From NCBI RefSeq assembly GCF_002234675.1, contig NC_019877.2, positions 1,308,541-1,372,540 on the forward strand: 64,000 nt of DNA, read 5' to 3'. The translations under genes and the position numbers were made by a program. Every line of letters begins with the position of its first letter. Positions within the stretch are counted from its first letter, which is position 1. Of the stretch, positions 32,613 to 47,520 are shown in pieces. This DNA comes from Oryzias latipes (Eukaryota; Chordata; Actinopteri; Beloniformes; Adrianichthyidae). The notes below the pieces were generated by a model. It was given only the letters and a program-made list of their open reading frames with translations. It ran no database searches and was not told the DNA's origin.

Positions 32613-33555
32613 GATTTTGATTTGATTTGATTGATTTATTTCAAGCATTGTAGTCAAAGCAATAAAGAATTTACACATATTTATCAAACTCATTACAGAA
32701 ATGATGAAATGCATAGATTAAAAAGAAAGAAAACAAAACAAAAAAGTCACTTAAATCATATATGCTTAATTAAATACAGTGATCATTAACTGAGGTATAA
32801 GTAGAGTTTGATTTATTGCTTGAAAAGGAGTGGGAAGAAGCAAGCTTATATAATCCCACCCCTACTGAGTTCATTCATTTGATAGTTTTACAGACTTTTA
32901 AAACCGGTTCTGATCAGATAGATTCTCTTCAAGTAACAAAATCCAGTGCCTAGAAATGATTGATGATCTTCAGAAACATTCATTCATGATTTCAGTAAAC
33001 AGTAACGATACCGATATGTAATAATAATTGATTATTAAAACATGTGATAACATCAAACTAGTAATTATTGCTACACATTGCAGATCAAGTAAATAAAATC
33101 AATAGCTTATTGATTGTAATTTAAACATTTCAGTAATCATTATTGCACATTAGAATGTAAAAGTCATTAGTTTTAATTAAAGGATCTTTGATTATTTCAC
33201 CACAGTCAAGTTCACACATGCATTTGGAATTATTCAATCACCTATTGATCCTTAAATCCTCTTATCTTCATATCTGAAATAAGAGTTTCTTTATACATTT
33301 TCTTGAATAATTGAACATTTTTTGAGCTCATTACTTAAACCGTTCCAAAGTTTAGTGCCACACACCGACACACAGAAACCTTTCTTTGTGGTTCTTATCA
33401 GTTTGATCTTGAAGTTCCTCCATCCCCTCAGTCTGTGGCCTCCTTCATTTTCTAAGAACTGTTTTTTGGATATTGAATGGTAACGATTTCCCACTGACTC
33501 TGGATAAAAGTTGCGCAGTGTAAAAATCCACAAGGTCATACAGTTTTAAAAGTTT
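32613..33555 (-). mobile_element. 5'-truncated copy of the LINE A/B family
   Basis: The (tgatt)n tail at 32613-32635, the 3' UTR and the last part of ORF2 (33539-33291, [20 protein letters not shown] and [15 protein letters not shown]) match LINE A in reverse. It is more diverged than A and B are from each other, so it is an older insertion. Confidence 0.88.
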
Positions 33556-33894
33556 AAATGTTTCATAAAAATATAAGAAACAAATATCGATGCATTTAAG
33601 TGTGTGCTTATACATGCACCAGGGATGCAGTGTGAGTCTTTGTATGTTGATCCACTCAAGTCTGACTGTGCTGGGTTTCTAACCTCTTTCTATTTGAACC
33701 CAACTGCTGTTCAAATGTTAATTTAGTTTTTGTCGGACCCAAAAACCAGACTGTCTGGAAAAACACAGTCCTGTCACTCATCCAATGACGCCAAAGCACA
33801 AACTTAAGTGCTTCCATCATCCCAGTGAACCTTTTCAACCCTTGGATATAAAGACATAACCAGTGACTAACTTGTACTTTACTGCTGAATAAGA

Positions 33895-33990
33895 AGTTAA
33901 TGGGGTGTGTGAATGGGACTGAGACTGTAAGGCGCTTTGGGCCTTCAAGGAAGGTTAAAAAGCGCTATATAAGTATAAGTCATTTAACAT
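33895..33990 (+). mobile_element. LINE/SINE 3'-tail relic
   Basis: The segment gtaaggcgctttgggccttc, then aaagcgctatataagtataa, resembles the common 3' end of fish CR1/L2-type LINEs and their SINE partners. It is short and decayed. Confidence 0.45.
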
Positions 33991-34533
33991 TTTGAGCTGG
34001 TCAGGCTTTATCTTTGTTGTCTTGTTGTCATTAATGTCTGTTTGGTGTTCTGGTAGATACGTCAGTTGTGTTTTTGTGTTTCTCACTGCTCCAGTCTCTG
34101 CTTCTGTTTTCATGCCTGTAGCCTGTAGATGTTCCAGTGTTGAGTTTGTCTCTGTTTGCTGTTGTCTCAGACTCCGACCGTCTACAGAAGATGGACGCCC
34201 TTAAGGTCCGTACACACCGGGACGAATTTCGCGCGCGATATTCGCCGACGTTTAACGCCTTGTGACTAAACAAAGGGCACCAATGTGAGTGTGCACACCG
34301 ACGCGAAAAACGCCACGCGTCAAAGCGTCATTTTTTAAAAACGCCTCGGGTTCGTTTTTTTGGTTTGACGCGTCGCGTCCAAAACTATTCGACCAATGAG
34401 AATGGCGCTTTTGCACACGTGTCTGGAGCTTCTGAACTTACGGTAAAACACAACTTGGGGGCGCTCAAACACAAAACTGCCTTGCTGAGCACACATACCA
34501 GCGAAGAAGATAGACGCCAAGTAGCGTCTACAC

Positions 34534-35863
<1,330 letters not shown>

Positions 35864-35871
35864 GTCTACAC

Positions 35872-36766
35872 CAGTGTTTTTCAACCAGTGTGCCGCGGCA
35901 CACTAGTGTGCCGTGGGAGATGGTCAAGTGTGCCGTGGAAAATTGCCCTCATTCACTGATCTCAAAACAATTACCATCTCCAGGAAATCAGCTCTTTGTT
36001 CATCCAAACAGGTCCTGATAAAACACTGAGTAGTTAGGAATATAAAAGATCATAAAATACTTTTTTCTTTGTGTTTATTTGATTCTATTAAAGACATTTT
36101 GATAAGAATGACGGTAACGCGATTTAGCTGCAGCTATAACTGTTCTCTGAAAAGTCCCGCAGCTTTTACCGTCTCCACGACTCCACCAATCATTCTTGAA
36201 GGCTTAATCACATGTCATCAATCTGACCAATCAGAAGTGTTTGAAGTCTTCACTTCCTTGTTCCAATTTAGCTCATAACTCTCTCAGTTCCAACAAAAAC
36301 ACCAGCTAAAGCTCGTCTTTAGCGCTGTAGCTTTCCACAGAATCCGGTATCAGACCGTGGAACAAGTGAACAAAAGCATGAAGCTCAGAGACGCTAGTCT
36401 TTCTGCCGTTTTTTCGCAGTTTTCGCACTACATCTCCCATGATGCATTGGCTTGAAAGGGACAGCGCCTCAGCATACAATGAGTCGTCCTTGTTACACGT
36501 CTTGAAAACACAACGAACATACAGTTTGTATGTAACTTAACTTTTATTACATCTTTTAGAAAAAACATCTGCAACTTCCTGCTTTTTCTGCCACAATTAT
36601 CACAAAAATGCAAGTCAGATTGCCGGGGGGGGGGGGGGGGGGGGGGCTGTAGATCAATACAGACTATGAGTTTCTGCTTTTTTCTTTTTTTTTGGGATGC
36701 TGGTGTGCCGCGGGCTTTTGTCAAGGTTAAAGTGTGCCGTGGCTCAAAAAAGGTTGAAAAACACTG
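35872..36766. mobile_element. hAT (Charlie-like) MITE, 895 bp, adjacent to the previous hAT
   Basis: Ends cagtgtttttcaacc (35872) and its reverse complement (to 36766), with tgtgccgcgg/tgtgccgtgg subterminal repeats near both ends. The flanks are gtctacac (35864-35871) and gtctgcac (36767-36774), an 8-bp duplication with one mismatch. It holds a 22-base G run at 36625-36646. No transposase. Confidence 0.9.
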
Positions 36767-37045
36767 GTCTGCACTGCCGCGAAGAAATAAGACGAAGAAG
36801 ATGCACTCACTGACGGACATTCTAAAATATCCCGGAAAGCGCTCATGATACATTTTCAGCTCTTGCACCAGTCGATAAAACTCCCCATGTTCTTCTCTTC
36901 TCGTTACTATGGCATGTACCCAAAATCGGCGTCTTTTCCGGCGTCTTTCATCATTCAACAGAACAATAATTTCGTCATCGCTGGAACTGGAGCTAGAGCT
37001 AATGGTGCTGGAAATATTCATGTTTTCTTTGTATGATTCTGACAA
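36767..37045 (-). pseudogene. PIF/Harbinger transposase N-terminal fragment
   Basis: From an ATG at 37045: a serine-rich start, then RRKRRRFWVHAIVTRREEHG, EFYRLVQELKMYHERFPGYF and RMSVSEC. This is the characteristic N-terminus of HARBI1-like nucleases upstream of the DDE domain. It is cut off at the hAT target duplication (36774-36767), and no DDE domain follows anywhere in the element, so the protein is a remnant. The apparent longer frame to 36428 reads into the hAT element and is not real. Confidence 0.8.
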
Positions 37046-37292
37046 GCGCGTAAATACTTGCTCTCTTCTTCTGAGCGAAAAGCAACTTTAAGAAGCGTAA
37101 AGTTGCGCAGCGCCACCTTGTGTACAGGAGTATTTCTGTTTTACATTTAGCGCCATCTAACGTCAGGGAATGAAATTGCATGTTCGCTCGGCTCATCGTC
37201 AGCGAAAATCGCCTGGGTGTGAACACAAAAAACGTGGCGAAAAACGCCTGGCGAATATTCGTCCCGGTGTGTACGGGCCTTTAGAGTCCCAG

Positions 37293-37590
37293 CTGCGACA
37301 AGGAGGCCGACTTTGAATTGGAAAACTATGACCTTAACTATGTGAACAGAGTTAACAAAGAAGGTGGACGAGTCACAATATATGTGAAAAAAAAATATGA
37401 AGTTTACAATAATTGATAAATTGTCTGTTGCACTGAATGGAATACTGGAATTTCTTACAATTGAAATAGGTACCGATTCAGGGAAAAATGTCATGATAAG
37501 TCACCAGGGTCTTAGAAGTGCTCAGTGACTGGATGGAAAAGATGTTTACCTCTAAAAATAACAAAATATTAATCATCAGTGGAGATGTAT
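37293..37590 (+). mobile_element. Endonuclease fragment of the LINE A/B family
   Basis: Matches LINE A from about 23345 to 23655 ([19 protein letters not shown]; later the VFSDWMEK region) with small deletions and stops. It directly abuts the right end of the Harbinger element. It is a decayed relic. Confidence 0.8.
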
Positions 37591-37599
37591 GTGTGGAGA

Positions 37600-40500
37600 T
37601 ACTGACTTCCTCCTGGCAGAGACGTCTGAGGCCTCCCCCTGGTGAGAAATGTGCTGAACTCCTCCAGAAGTGAAGACCTCCATCAACTGACTCTCCTAAA
37701 TATGAAGGAGCAGATTACTCTGATGTCCTCCAGAAGGAGGACCGAGGAACCTCCCACCCTCTGGAGGGAACTCATTTCAGCCGCATCTATGATCTTAATC
37801 GTTCATTCACCCCCCGGAGATCATGGCCCCACCTGAGGGGAGGAGTCTACATGACCAGGGAATCGAGGACTTTGCTTTTTGGCTCCTTCTTTGCTCCAAT
37901 GGACCAACAGCGACAACATGAAGGCAGCATCTGCAGATGTGAGTGGAACCAGAACCAATGGCTAGTTTGGGGATACGCTGTCCTTAATACACAACTGCAT
38001 ACATAAAATGTATTTAATTAAGAATAATAATGTATTCAGAGTAATAATCTAGAGATTTGATCTTAGCTGATGATTTTTTAAAGGTCAGAATGAAGAGGCA
38101 GGAAGTTCACTCTGCTGGTTCTGATCCGAGTAGCTGACAGAAACATGTCAGTCAAAGAATAGGAAACCAAAGCCACATGTCAGCTCCACTACTACTAATC
38201 CCAGAATGCATTTCACATAATCCAGAAAAACTTGCAGAATCTCGGTCGAACTGTCTGTTCTGCAGTGAAAAAGTTTCTTCAGTCTTAAAGTCTGCAGATG
38301 TAAACATGTGATCGCATGGATGTTACTACAACTTAATGCTTGAACATCAATATTCTTTTTTTTATTTTATGTAGTCTGATGGTTGCATAACATGCATTTA
38401 GATTTTGAAGGAACCAGATTTTAATTTGAAAGAGTTTTGATTTATGCTATAAATATCAGAGATTTTGTAAGTTCTTTTCTTTTTGTTCTAAAATCCCCTG
38501 TTCTCTGCAGGAACATCTGTTTCTCATCTCATGACAGGAATGTTTGTAAATTGGTTCTTTTAGATTCAGCTATGGTTCACCAACATTCCTCCTGCAAACA
38601 CATCAAACCACCACATCTATTCTGGCTGTAATGTCCTTCCTTGACCACTAGATGTCACTGCGGTAACATTAATCTGGTGTCACAGGAAGTCCTTCTGTCA
38701 TCACAGACTTTAACAGGGCTAAACAATTTAGAAAAATAAATAAAAAAAGACCTAATAGGGCTAATTAAATATTTTTTCCTTTGACACGAAAGTTTCTTCT
38801 AAACTAAAAACGACTAACTTAAAGCAAAAATATTAAAGTAATAAGATATTTTTTTGCAATTACAGAATAAGTCTAGTTTGAACCAATATTAAATATTGGA
38901 AGGCATGACAGAGAAAATATCTCTTTAAAGAGAAAATTCTGTAAAAAGCTAAAACAAAGATCGAGGAACCGCATGAGATTCACATGTGCATGATGTTTAA
39001 AAGTAACTGGACTGTGAGTGTCGATGAAAAATGTTGTTCCATAGATGTTCCAAATGTTTTCTAGTGAAGTTTCCTGCATGATCTTTGAATCTTTTAACTA
39101 TGTTTTAAATATAATCTAGTTAAATCTCAGAAAAAGGTCATTACTGGTCACAGGAATTTAGATATTAAATTGTTTCTATAAATTTAATGATCTGATATGA
39201 GTGTTTGAATCTAGAATATTCTAAAAGTGTAACGGTGGAGGAACATTCAGAGGGTCAGAGGCTCCAGATACATGATTTTCACTAAATGAAGCCTCTGTTT
39301 AATCATGTACAAAAGTTGATAGGGATCTGAAACAGAGCCTTGGGGGAAACCTAAATAAATGGCCTGGTCAGTTCCATTCATGTTAATAGATTTCACGAAG
39401 TTAGCTAAAGTTCTGTATTCCTTTTCTTTTTTCCCATAAAAGAATGTCCAGTTTTCCGATCTGTCAAAACCAAACTTCTTTAGAACCCGACCTTCAATAG
39501 AAACTCTCCTGGCAGGACTGGATGGTCTCCAGCTGCTGTGGTCCGTCCATGCGTAGAACATTGATATTCCATCAGAACCTGACCTGTGAGCTCATGTTTT
39601 AGCCACAGAATGAGCAGCATCACCGGGTTGAAGCTCTCAGCTCAAATAAAAAGATGTGAGGAATTTCTGAGCTTCGGCAGCGTCCACCCATCCCAGCTTC
39701 ACTTCAGAAGCAACAGCAGACTTTTAGAAAATCCAATGTACGCTTTTGCTCTCCTTTAATTATTAACCAAGGACGAGGAAGCCCAGAGTGACTGAAGCCG
39801 ATTACTGATCACTGGACGGACATCAGATGTGAGAATCTGTGTGTAACCATGAAATATTTACAGTCACAGTCAGGGGTCTCAAACGTTACTCATGTTATCG
39901 TGCTTTAAGGAAAAAGCTGCACTCCTCGTATGAGAAGAAAAGTCAGATGTTTGAAGAGGAATAATGCAAAGGATGTTATGGTTATTTATGAGTTTTAAAC
40001 ATTGATGTCTTCAAAGATCAAAAGAATCCAGTGATTAGGTCCTTTGTTAACTTTATCAGCACCTGTGATGACAGGATGACCACTCTGCTTAAAAAAACAG
40101 ATTTCTCTATTGAACCAAATTAAGAAACAAACTTACATCAACTGATGTTTTTCTACAGACTCTGTGGTCAATAAAATATTAAAAAAACATATAAAATGTC
40201 TAATTGTTTAGTTTTTAATGGTTGAAAACAGCTGCTTCTATAAGAATCAGATTCTTTTTATTGTGTTTTGCTAAAAGTGCTCTATAAAAATGTAACAAAA
40301 TTATATTTGCAATTTTTTAAAAGTTTACTTATTTCATTTTCCGTGGCCGACAAATGAGTCCCATCCTGTAAGTCTGTGTGTGTGTGTGTGGGGGGGGGTT
40401 GCAGCTCATGAGGATCCTGTCCTTAAATTAAAAAGCAGAGTGAAGCTCTGTCATCATCAGATGATCTTTGGAGCCTCCAGCTCTGCCTGAGTCACAGGAA

Positions 40501-41390
40501 GCTGCAGGTTCTGGCTGAGGGGGTGGGGGCTTCCTCACCTGCTGTGCGTCTCCAGATTAAAGAGGCGGCGCTCAAATCGGGTCGGTTCCTGTCTGCTCTG
40601 ATGCAACGCGTGGAACTTCAGTCTTTGCTGCATGAAAATCTGGATTCCAGTCGGTTCATCTTTTCCTGCAGGGATGAAACTAAAAATAAAAAGAGAAACA
40701 GACGGATCCAGGCTGATCGAGCCTCTTCCTGTCATCAATCAGTGTTGATTGCAGACAGTTAAGAGAATCCAGCAGCTGGAGCTTCTTTTCCATTAACAAC
40801 GTGGAAAAAAAAACATGTTTGTGTCTCAGTTCATGACAATTCACCTTAAACTGGGTTTCCAAAAGCATTTTAACAATAAAGAGGCATTTTTTAAAGTCAG
40901 CACTCACTTCAGTTCCACGTCACTCCTACAGAAGCGTTAGAGTTTCTGCTGACATGTTTCCACCTGATCCGAGCTTCTCCTGGTTGAGAAAGAAACCATT
41001 TTCACCGAAGACAAAGTCCAGCAGGAATAATTCTGGTGAACCTTTGAATTTGAGGCAGGGGGGACAGTTTTGCTCAAAGGCGCAGGAAGAAACCTGAACT
41101 TGTTCCTACGAAGGTAAATTTATGAATTTACCCTCTTCTGTTACACACCCAACAAAGACCCCCCCCCCCCCCCACACACACACACACATTTAGGTAACTC
41201 TTTATTATAACTGTTATAGCTAGTAAAGAAATTATTAATAAACTGTTAGTCATGTAAATGACTTGTTAGATATCAGTTAACAGTTTAAGGATTTCTAACA
41301 TTTATTTTGAACTGCGTTAGCGTTCAAAATTAGCTCACACGAACATTCTGAACATTTAAAACATGAATCGTTGGCTCAAGCGGAACAAAA
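37600..41390. other. Intergenic region without recognisable genes
   Basis: I see no gene or clear element. The minus-strand frame at 39561-39247 (104 codons) has no recognisable domain. A (tg)n/G-run lies at 40377-40400 and a C run at 41160-41174. Confidence 0.5.
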
Positions 41391-42420
41391 ACAGTACAGT
41401 AAACCCTTGTTTTTCGCGGGGGTTACGTTCCAAAAAGAACCCGTGATAGACAAAATCCGTGAAGTATAAAACTAAGAAACCTCAATTTTTTTTTTTTTTT
41501 TACAATTATTATACAATTAAATACTCTATTATACATTGAAAAGAAAGAACAAACCATTTTACAGGCTCGAGCATTTTTTTTCACAAATAAAGGTACTTTA
41601 GAAATGTTTTTTTTCAACAAATAACTTCTGTACTGTACTGTCAAATAATAATTTTAATCGTCGATGTGAACAAAGGCTTCAAATCGTGGAGATTAGCCCC
41701 GCCCACCGGGACCCGAGTAATTGGATTAAACGGGAGAAAATTTAAAATGATTATGAAAAAAATACAAAGTACAGTCGGACAAATAGCGACTCAGGTGTAT
41801 TTCACTGCTCTTCAGACTGAGCTGCTGCATCCTGACACCGATCTGCAGTGTTTTCTTCTTTTGTAGCCCGCGGTGCAGCTGTGTTTGGTCGGGAGAAGAA
41901 CATAGTGATAGGCAGTTGTTGTCGCTCTTTTTTCTATGGGTTTTAGAGAAACTCGAAATTGCAAGATGATTTGCACGTACGTAATGTTAATTTGGCAAGC
42001 TGTTTTACGTGCGTGTACATATTAAACTGCAACGTTATTGATGCACAAGTAGAGAAGAAGCGGAGTGACTTTTTAACCAATCAGAATGCAGAACACAATG
42101 CACGATGCAAATCCGTGAAGTAGCGAAACCGTGAAAAGGAAACCGCGTTATAGCAAGGGATCACTGTATAGCGTTCAATACGAACACAATAGGAATGTGG
42201 GCGCGGTAAACAAAAGACCTCTGTTGTCAAGGAAATCCACAAATGTACTTTTGCAGAGTCCTCTAAAACTTACAGACCTGATCTTCACCTCCAGACGACC
42301 AAAAATTAAATGGAAACCAAAAAGAAAAGCCGCCATTTTTCATGGACTTTTCACATTTACCTCTGAACACAGGGCTAGAGTGAGAGGCGTTCAGGTAAAC
42401 GTTTAGCTAAACAATGTGGC
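41230..42420. repeat. Dispersed repeat copy interrupted by a Tigger-like element
   Basis: Flanks of the Tigger-like insertion (atgaatcgttggctcaagcg on the left; gcgttcaatacgaacacaat and taggaatgtgggcgcggt on the right) match 53190-53310, where they are continuous. The family is unknown and outer limits are approximate. Confidence 0.55.
41397..42166. mobile_element. Tigger/pogo-like (Tc1-mariner superfamily) MITE, 770 bp
   Basis: Ends cagtaaacccttg and, reverse-complemented, cagtgatcccttg, with TA on both sides (41395-41396, 42167-42168). Subterminal cgtgaagta and cgcgggggttacgttcc motifs match the common Tigger-derived layout. The orthologous repeat at 53 kb lacks the insertion. No transposase. 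Confidence 0.8.
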
Positions 42421-45400
42421 GTCATTCTTTTTTTTGTCTTTCATTTTTTAAATTTTGGAGAAGAGCACTGTAAAATTTAAGTAAGACTTTTATCATTTCA
42501 TCATCTGCAGAGTTAAGAGGCTGCTGTTGATGAAAGACGAAAAAATGTCATAGTTAGCGATGACGTGAACAGACGATGGAACCCGGAAAGATCACGGACA
42601 CAGGAGTGGAGTAGAGACAGATTTATTGTCCAGGATGATGCGTTACGAGGAAGAGTCTTGTGGACGTTGACACCTGGAGATGATAGAGATGGGACAAGGA
42701 CCAGAAGGTGAGAGTGATCTTCGCGTGAGCGGAGTTAGGCACAGATTTGTTAAGGGTTGGTAATGCAGCACATAGAGGTTGTAGATCCGATGGCGTGGCG
42801 TGGAGTCGCAGCATGGCTGGAGGTCCAGATTCTAGGCAGAACCAGTTGGTGTGGTACAGTCAGCAAACCCAGGTCGGCACTCGTGGAAGATAGCAGTCCT
42901 GTAGATGAGAGCAGGGGGGGGGGGACTCCCAGAGGTACCATGACAAAAAAAAAAGGTTTTTTGTTTTTCAAACACAGATTTTTAAATAAAACCAATAAAT
43001 TTATCAGTTTTACTGACATTATTTTACTCTAACATACATTGAAAATCCAAAATATTGAACATTTGCGCGTAAAAATCCCGCCCTTTCATGCAGCATCTCT
43101 CCTGGTGGGAAAGAGAAATGCAACCAAGTGATGAATGCGAATAAAGCATCCGACACAAAACCTGAACCACAGTTTAATGCATTTGCAGACCTGAACTGTC
43201 TTTGAACCCAACAAGCAAACTGTAATTAGAACAGAACAGAAATTAGTACAAACATGAGTGTTCTCTCCGCTTTCCTGCACAAATGCAGAGGTGCACTGAA
43301 CAGGAAATGCAGGATAATTGGAAGACTAAATGCTAACAGGAAGCTGGCAGGCCTGCTTGTATTTTCGGTGCAAAGATAATTATCCAAAATGAACTCTGTG
43401 AGATTCTGCTCACAGTTGAGTCAACATCAAACCTGATGTCTCATTCAGACAAGATAATAAGTGCTGCAATCAGCCCATAATCAAGTCAGAGTGGCGGGTA
43501 TTCCCATCATGTCAAGCTTCCCCTTCTAGACAGGAGGAGGGACTGCAAGATATTTTATTTAATTTATAGAAATACAAATGAACTCTGCAGAATCGTGGTT
43601 ATATTTGTGTGAATCAACAGGTTCACTTCCTGTAGGGACCAGTTAGTTGTCGGGTCCGTCATTATTATTTTGTAAAAGATTGAAAGGTGCAATAAAGTCA
43701 CACTGCTGAGGAAAAGATGTCTTTAAATGAGGACCACCAGGTTCCTGTAGTGACATGTTTGTGGGTGAAAAATAATAACATTTGATATAAATACATCATA
43801 GTCTTTTTACAGAGAGAAATTTGAATGGTTTTTATGTAGAAAAAGGATTTTCTTACTTTGAGTGTCGCAAAAGTTCCATTAAATTTTCCAAATCTCCACT
43901 TTCAGGTGTTTGGAAAAACCAGAACTTCTTTCTCTGCTCACAGAAAACTCCATCATGTCTAATAAACTATCAGATCCGTATTTCCTGCAAGATTCCTGGC
44001 TGCTCCAAAGGTTTCCGAGAATGAAGGCGGAGCGATGAGCCAGGAGGCAGATGCCATCATCATCATCAAGTCATTTACGTTTTCTTTTTCTATTAAATGC
44101 TCAACAACATTTAACACCACATCTCTTAAAAGCAGGATCACCTCATCAGAACAAAAAAAATGTAGAGGTTTGTTTTTCACAAGTGACACATTTAATCCTC
44201 AATCCCCTCGAGTCCCATCGCATTGGTGCAGATTTTCCTGAATCTGGGCTTCAGGTGTGAGGAGACCAACATTCCTTTCGATGGATCGTCCTGAGCGAAT
44301 CAAACCAAATCAAATCAAATCAGATTAAATTCAATGACATTAAGTCAAACTTTTAAAATTCATAAAGCAGGACGACAAAGAGGAATTATAAAACACTGAC
44401 AATGCCAACCCCCCCACCCCCACACACACAACATAGTTAAACACAAACCGTTTGAGGAACAATCAGAGGAAAATGCAGAGATGGAGAAAAGAAAAGAAAG
44501 TCTCAGAAAGTTTCCAGGGTTCACACTAGGAGCAGGGAAAAGTAGGTCGGGCATAAAGGAAGCAGCAAAGGTAAATAAAAGACAAAGATAAGGGGGTGGG
44601 GGGTGGGGGGTATGGCCTGAAGGCTTTACAGTCAGACAATCTGTCAATGAGAAGAAAACACCAGGGAGTCCGCCGAGCACGGCGAGGGATGAGGCTCTGG
44701 AAACGACTCGACTGATGTGCTCAAGAACGCCGAGCAAACGCCAGGATCATTACAGGAAAAGAGGATGGACAAAACTGCCAACAAGGAAATGCAGCAAAAA
44801 AAAACAAAAAAAACCCGCAAAACCTCCAAAATGGACGTTTGTTCCTCTGATTTAACAAAAACATCTGTGTCCCAATTTTTCCTGACAAAGCTGACAAAAA
44901 AACTTCAAAAACAAATGGAAGTTGGTCTGAAAAGAGCGGCTTTTATCTACGGTGGCCCTGAAGTTCAAACCACATCAGATGATCCTGCGGCGCAAAAAAC
45001 ATCTCAAAGATCACAACGACAATTTAAAAATATATATATATTTTAGGAATCAAAACTAAATTCCAGAAGACAAAAGATTCAGGAAAACCAAAGTCATTTC
45101 CACAAGAAATAAAATAAAAAAAGAAACTATTAGAAACTTGTAAAGGAAGGTATTATGGGATGTCACAGAGTGGATGATGCTGCTGCCCTTTTTCGGTTCC
45201 GTTCCCATCAGATCCAGATCAGCGCTCCGTGGTTGGACCCCGGCGCTGGGTGGAGCCTGAACTCATCTCCACCTTTTTCCCACACAGCTGTACTGCTCTG
45301 AGCTCGTCTGCCTCTTTACCCCCCCATCTCACAGGGCTAAAGGTCAAAGAAGGAACGTCTTTCTGACTGGCCTCCAGGAAGAGAAGCTGCCTGAATCCTA

Positions 45401-45470
45401 AAAGGATTACTGTAGTAGAAATATTTGAGTAGTTTTTTCTCAAAAAAATCATTTTTTGGGGAAAGAAACC
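42170..45470. other. Intergenic region without recognisable genes
   Basis: 42590-42950 looks like an unclassified dispersed element (acagatttattgtccagg early, catgaca near the end). 44300-44330 has a short (aaatc)n LINE-like tail. Other open frames are short, overlapping and without domains. Confidence 0.45.
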
Positions 45471-45475
45471 AACAT

Positions 45476-46115
45476 TTTAAAGACCCACTTTGATGAAAAT
45501 GGTGTTTTTAACATATTTTGTGGTATTTTTTGATGATGGAGGACACTGATGAAGAAAATTTAGCTTAAAATTGCATTTCTTGTCATGGTTTGGGATTTTG
45601 CCAAAGTTTTTGCTTCTAGTTCGTTTCTGTCATGATTTGAGTTCTGCTTCCTGTTTTATTTTGAAGGTTTCCTGCATGTCAGTCTGAGTATATATGTATT
45701 GTCTCAGGACTTCCTCTGTGATGGTCCATACTTCATTTCCCTGATTGTCTTCTCCCATGTCTACCTGGTTACCCCGACATTTGCTTGTGCTTGGTTTTCC
45801 CTGCTCAGCGGCGCCCCCCTTTGGCGTGGAGCCTTGTGCCAAACCGTCTCTGCACTTTGGGTCCTTCATTAATCCTCCTATCTGAAACTTCTGAGTTTAT
45901 TCTTTTATTCAAATAGTTGTAAATCAGGAGCATTGGAAGAAATGCCATTTGAAAATGATCGTATTAGTGACGTAAAAAGTACGCTGGGCGGGGCCACAAG
46001 CTCCATGCTCCGCCCCTTTCTGATGCATCCACCGTCAGACCAACAGATCCATGAACGTCTTTGTTTTCCTCGCCTGAGCTGGAATCTGGATCTAAACTGT
46101 ACAGCTCCAATGATT
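45476..46115 (-). repeat. Dispersed fish repeat, inverted copy 1 of 3
   Basis: The block gctccgcccctttctgatgc, then agatccatgaacgtctttgt and gagctggaatctggatctaa, matches in reverse 49900-50020 and 59635-59735. The outer part (aagacccactttgatgaaaa, gtggtattttttgatgatgg) matches 59830-59930 in reverse. 45587-45905 interrupts it with an unrelated insert beginning tcatggtttgggattttgcc. Confidence 0.7.
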
Positions 46116-46764
46116 TAAGCGGCATATGAAGATGAAGGCATGAAAGATGCCTCACTATTCTACATTCATGACGTTTAGCAGCAGAGACGACAGCGTTTCT
46201 GCTGTGGTCTAAATATCCATGCATCAGAAGCTCAGAGGGGAAAACGTTAACAGTCTGATGCAGAAAAGGCTCTTTGAAATTCAAAGGCTACTGTGCAAAT
46301 CCATGTTTTTTCTTAATATTTTCTTTGAGTGAAAACTCAAATGAATCTGGACACGAGCCAATAAATAAAAGATAAATCTCTGGTTCTCACAGAAACTGCT
46401 TCCTTGGGTAAAAAAGAGCAAACATTTAAAAAGCCTCCCTTAATAATGAGATGCTTTGGTCTTTCAGGACGGGTTTCCCAGCATTAGTCTTCTCATCACG
46501 TTTATTATTTGATCCTAACAGCCTAGAAATGATGGGTTTGCATCATTTTGTGTCTTTCAGGGTGTTGGTAGCCTGTGGTAAACCTGCCTCCTGTCCAGGG
46601 GGGTCTCTACCTGAGCCTGGACCTTCCTCAGGTATCGATGATTTATTACTGTTTCTCAGCTTAAATTATCCATTCAGTTCATTTTTATTCAACTTTGAAT
46701 GTAGAAACTGTGAGCTGGGAGGTTATTCCTTAAGACAGGGGCTCATGGAATTATTATCCGACAA

Positions 46765-46925
46765 ATGAATTCATTCATTTCTATACCAGAGAAACAAACA
46801 CTCACACCTGGAGGGACAATCTGGAGTCCCCAATTAACCTCTGAAGCCTGTTTTTGGACTCATCCAGGGTTTGAACAACGACCATCTCACTGTCTGCTGA
46901 GAGTGCTAACCACTGCACTACAGAG
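46765..46925 (-). mobile_element. tRNA-related SINE-like or LINE-tail relic
   Basis: The order cacacctggagggacaatct, ccaattaacctctgaagcct, tttttggactcatccagg, gtttgaacaacgaccatctc and agtgctaaccactgcactac follows a very common fish repeat whose end is tRNA-like (a box B-like gtttgaa in this orientation). It is decayed. Confidence 0.55.
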
Positions 46926-47520
46926 CAGCGTTGCTCAAGCTAACAGACCAAAAATATGTCAGTGGAGTGGATCAGCCCTGTTTTTCAGGTCCAGGAACGT
47001 GTCAATAAAGGTTTAGTAGTACAGAGTGGCGGCGTTATTTCGCGGTTCACCTTTTGCTGTTGTGTTGACCATTGTCAGTCAATCTCGTTACCAAAACTTT
47101 GTTAGCTGTTTTGATCGTTCACATTTCAGGATCCCGTTGACGACGTCTGAGTACAAATCAAAGGTTCAGCTACGTACTAACGGCAATCCGACACTTTGAC
47201 AGCTCTAAAACAAAGAAAAAAAGGCTGCAGCTGCAAATCATTAGACTAAAAAAGGAAAATGTTTGGAAAACCCACTTCTACTACATCAGGTGACGAATAG
47301 AACGAGACGCTATTACACAAATCCCACATTTTATGTAATTAGTTTAGCCGGTTCAACAAATAAATAATAAATAAAATAATAAAGCCATAAATGCGATTCC
47401 TTTGTTCATAAATGACTTTTTATTTAAAAAAAAAAGTCCTATTTAAATCCATTTAGCCACATGCTGTGGAATAATCTTCCAGCTGTTTGCTGATAATCAG
47501 CTCTGCTGGTTAACTTTCCT

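Noticed and set aside
36428-37045. 205-codon frame as a complete transposase
   Set aside because: Only the first part is Harbinger-like; from 36766 down it reads through a nested hAT and a poly-G tract.
39247-39561. 104-codon minus frame (YAWTDHSSWRPSS) as a small gene
   Set aside because: No family recognised, isolated in gene-free sequence.
46850-46925. Functional tRNA gene
   Set aside because: Only a decayed box B-like tail is present. The cloverleaf cannot be formed, and the surrounding order matches a dispersed repeat.
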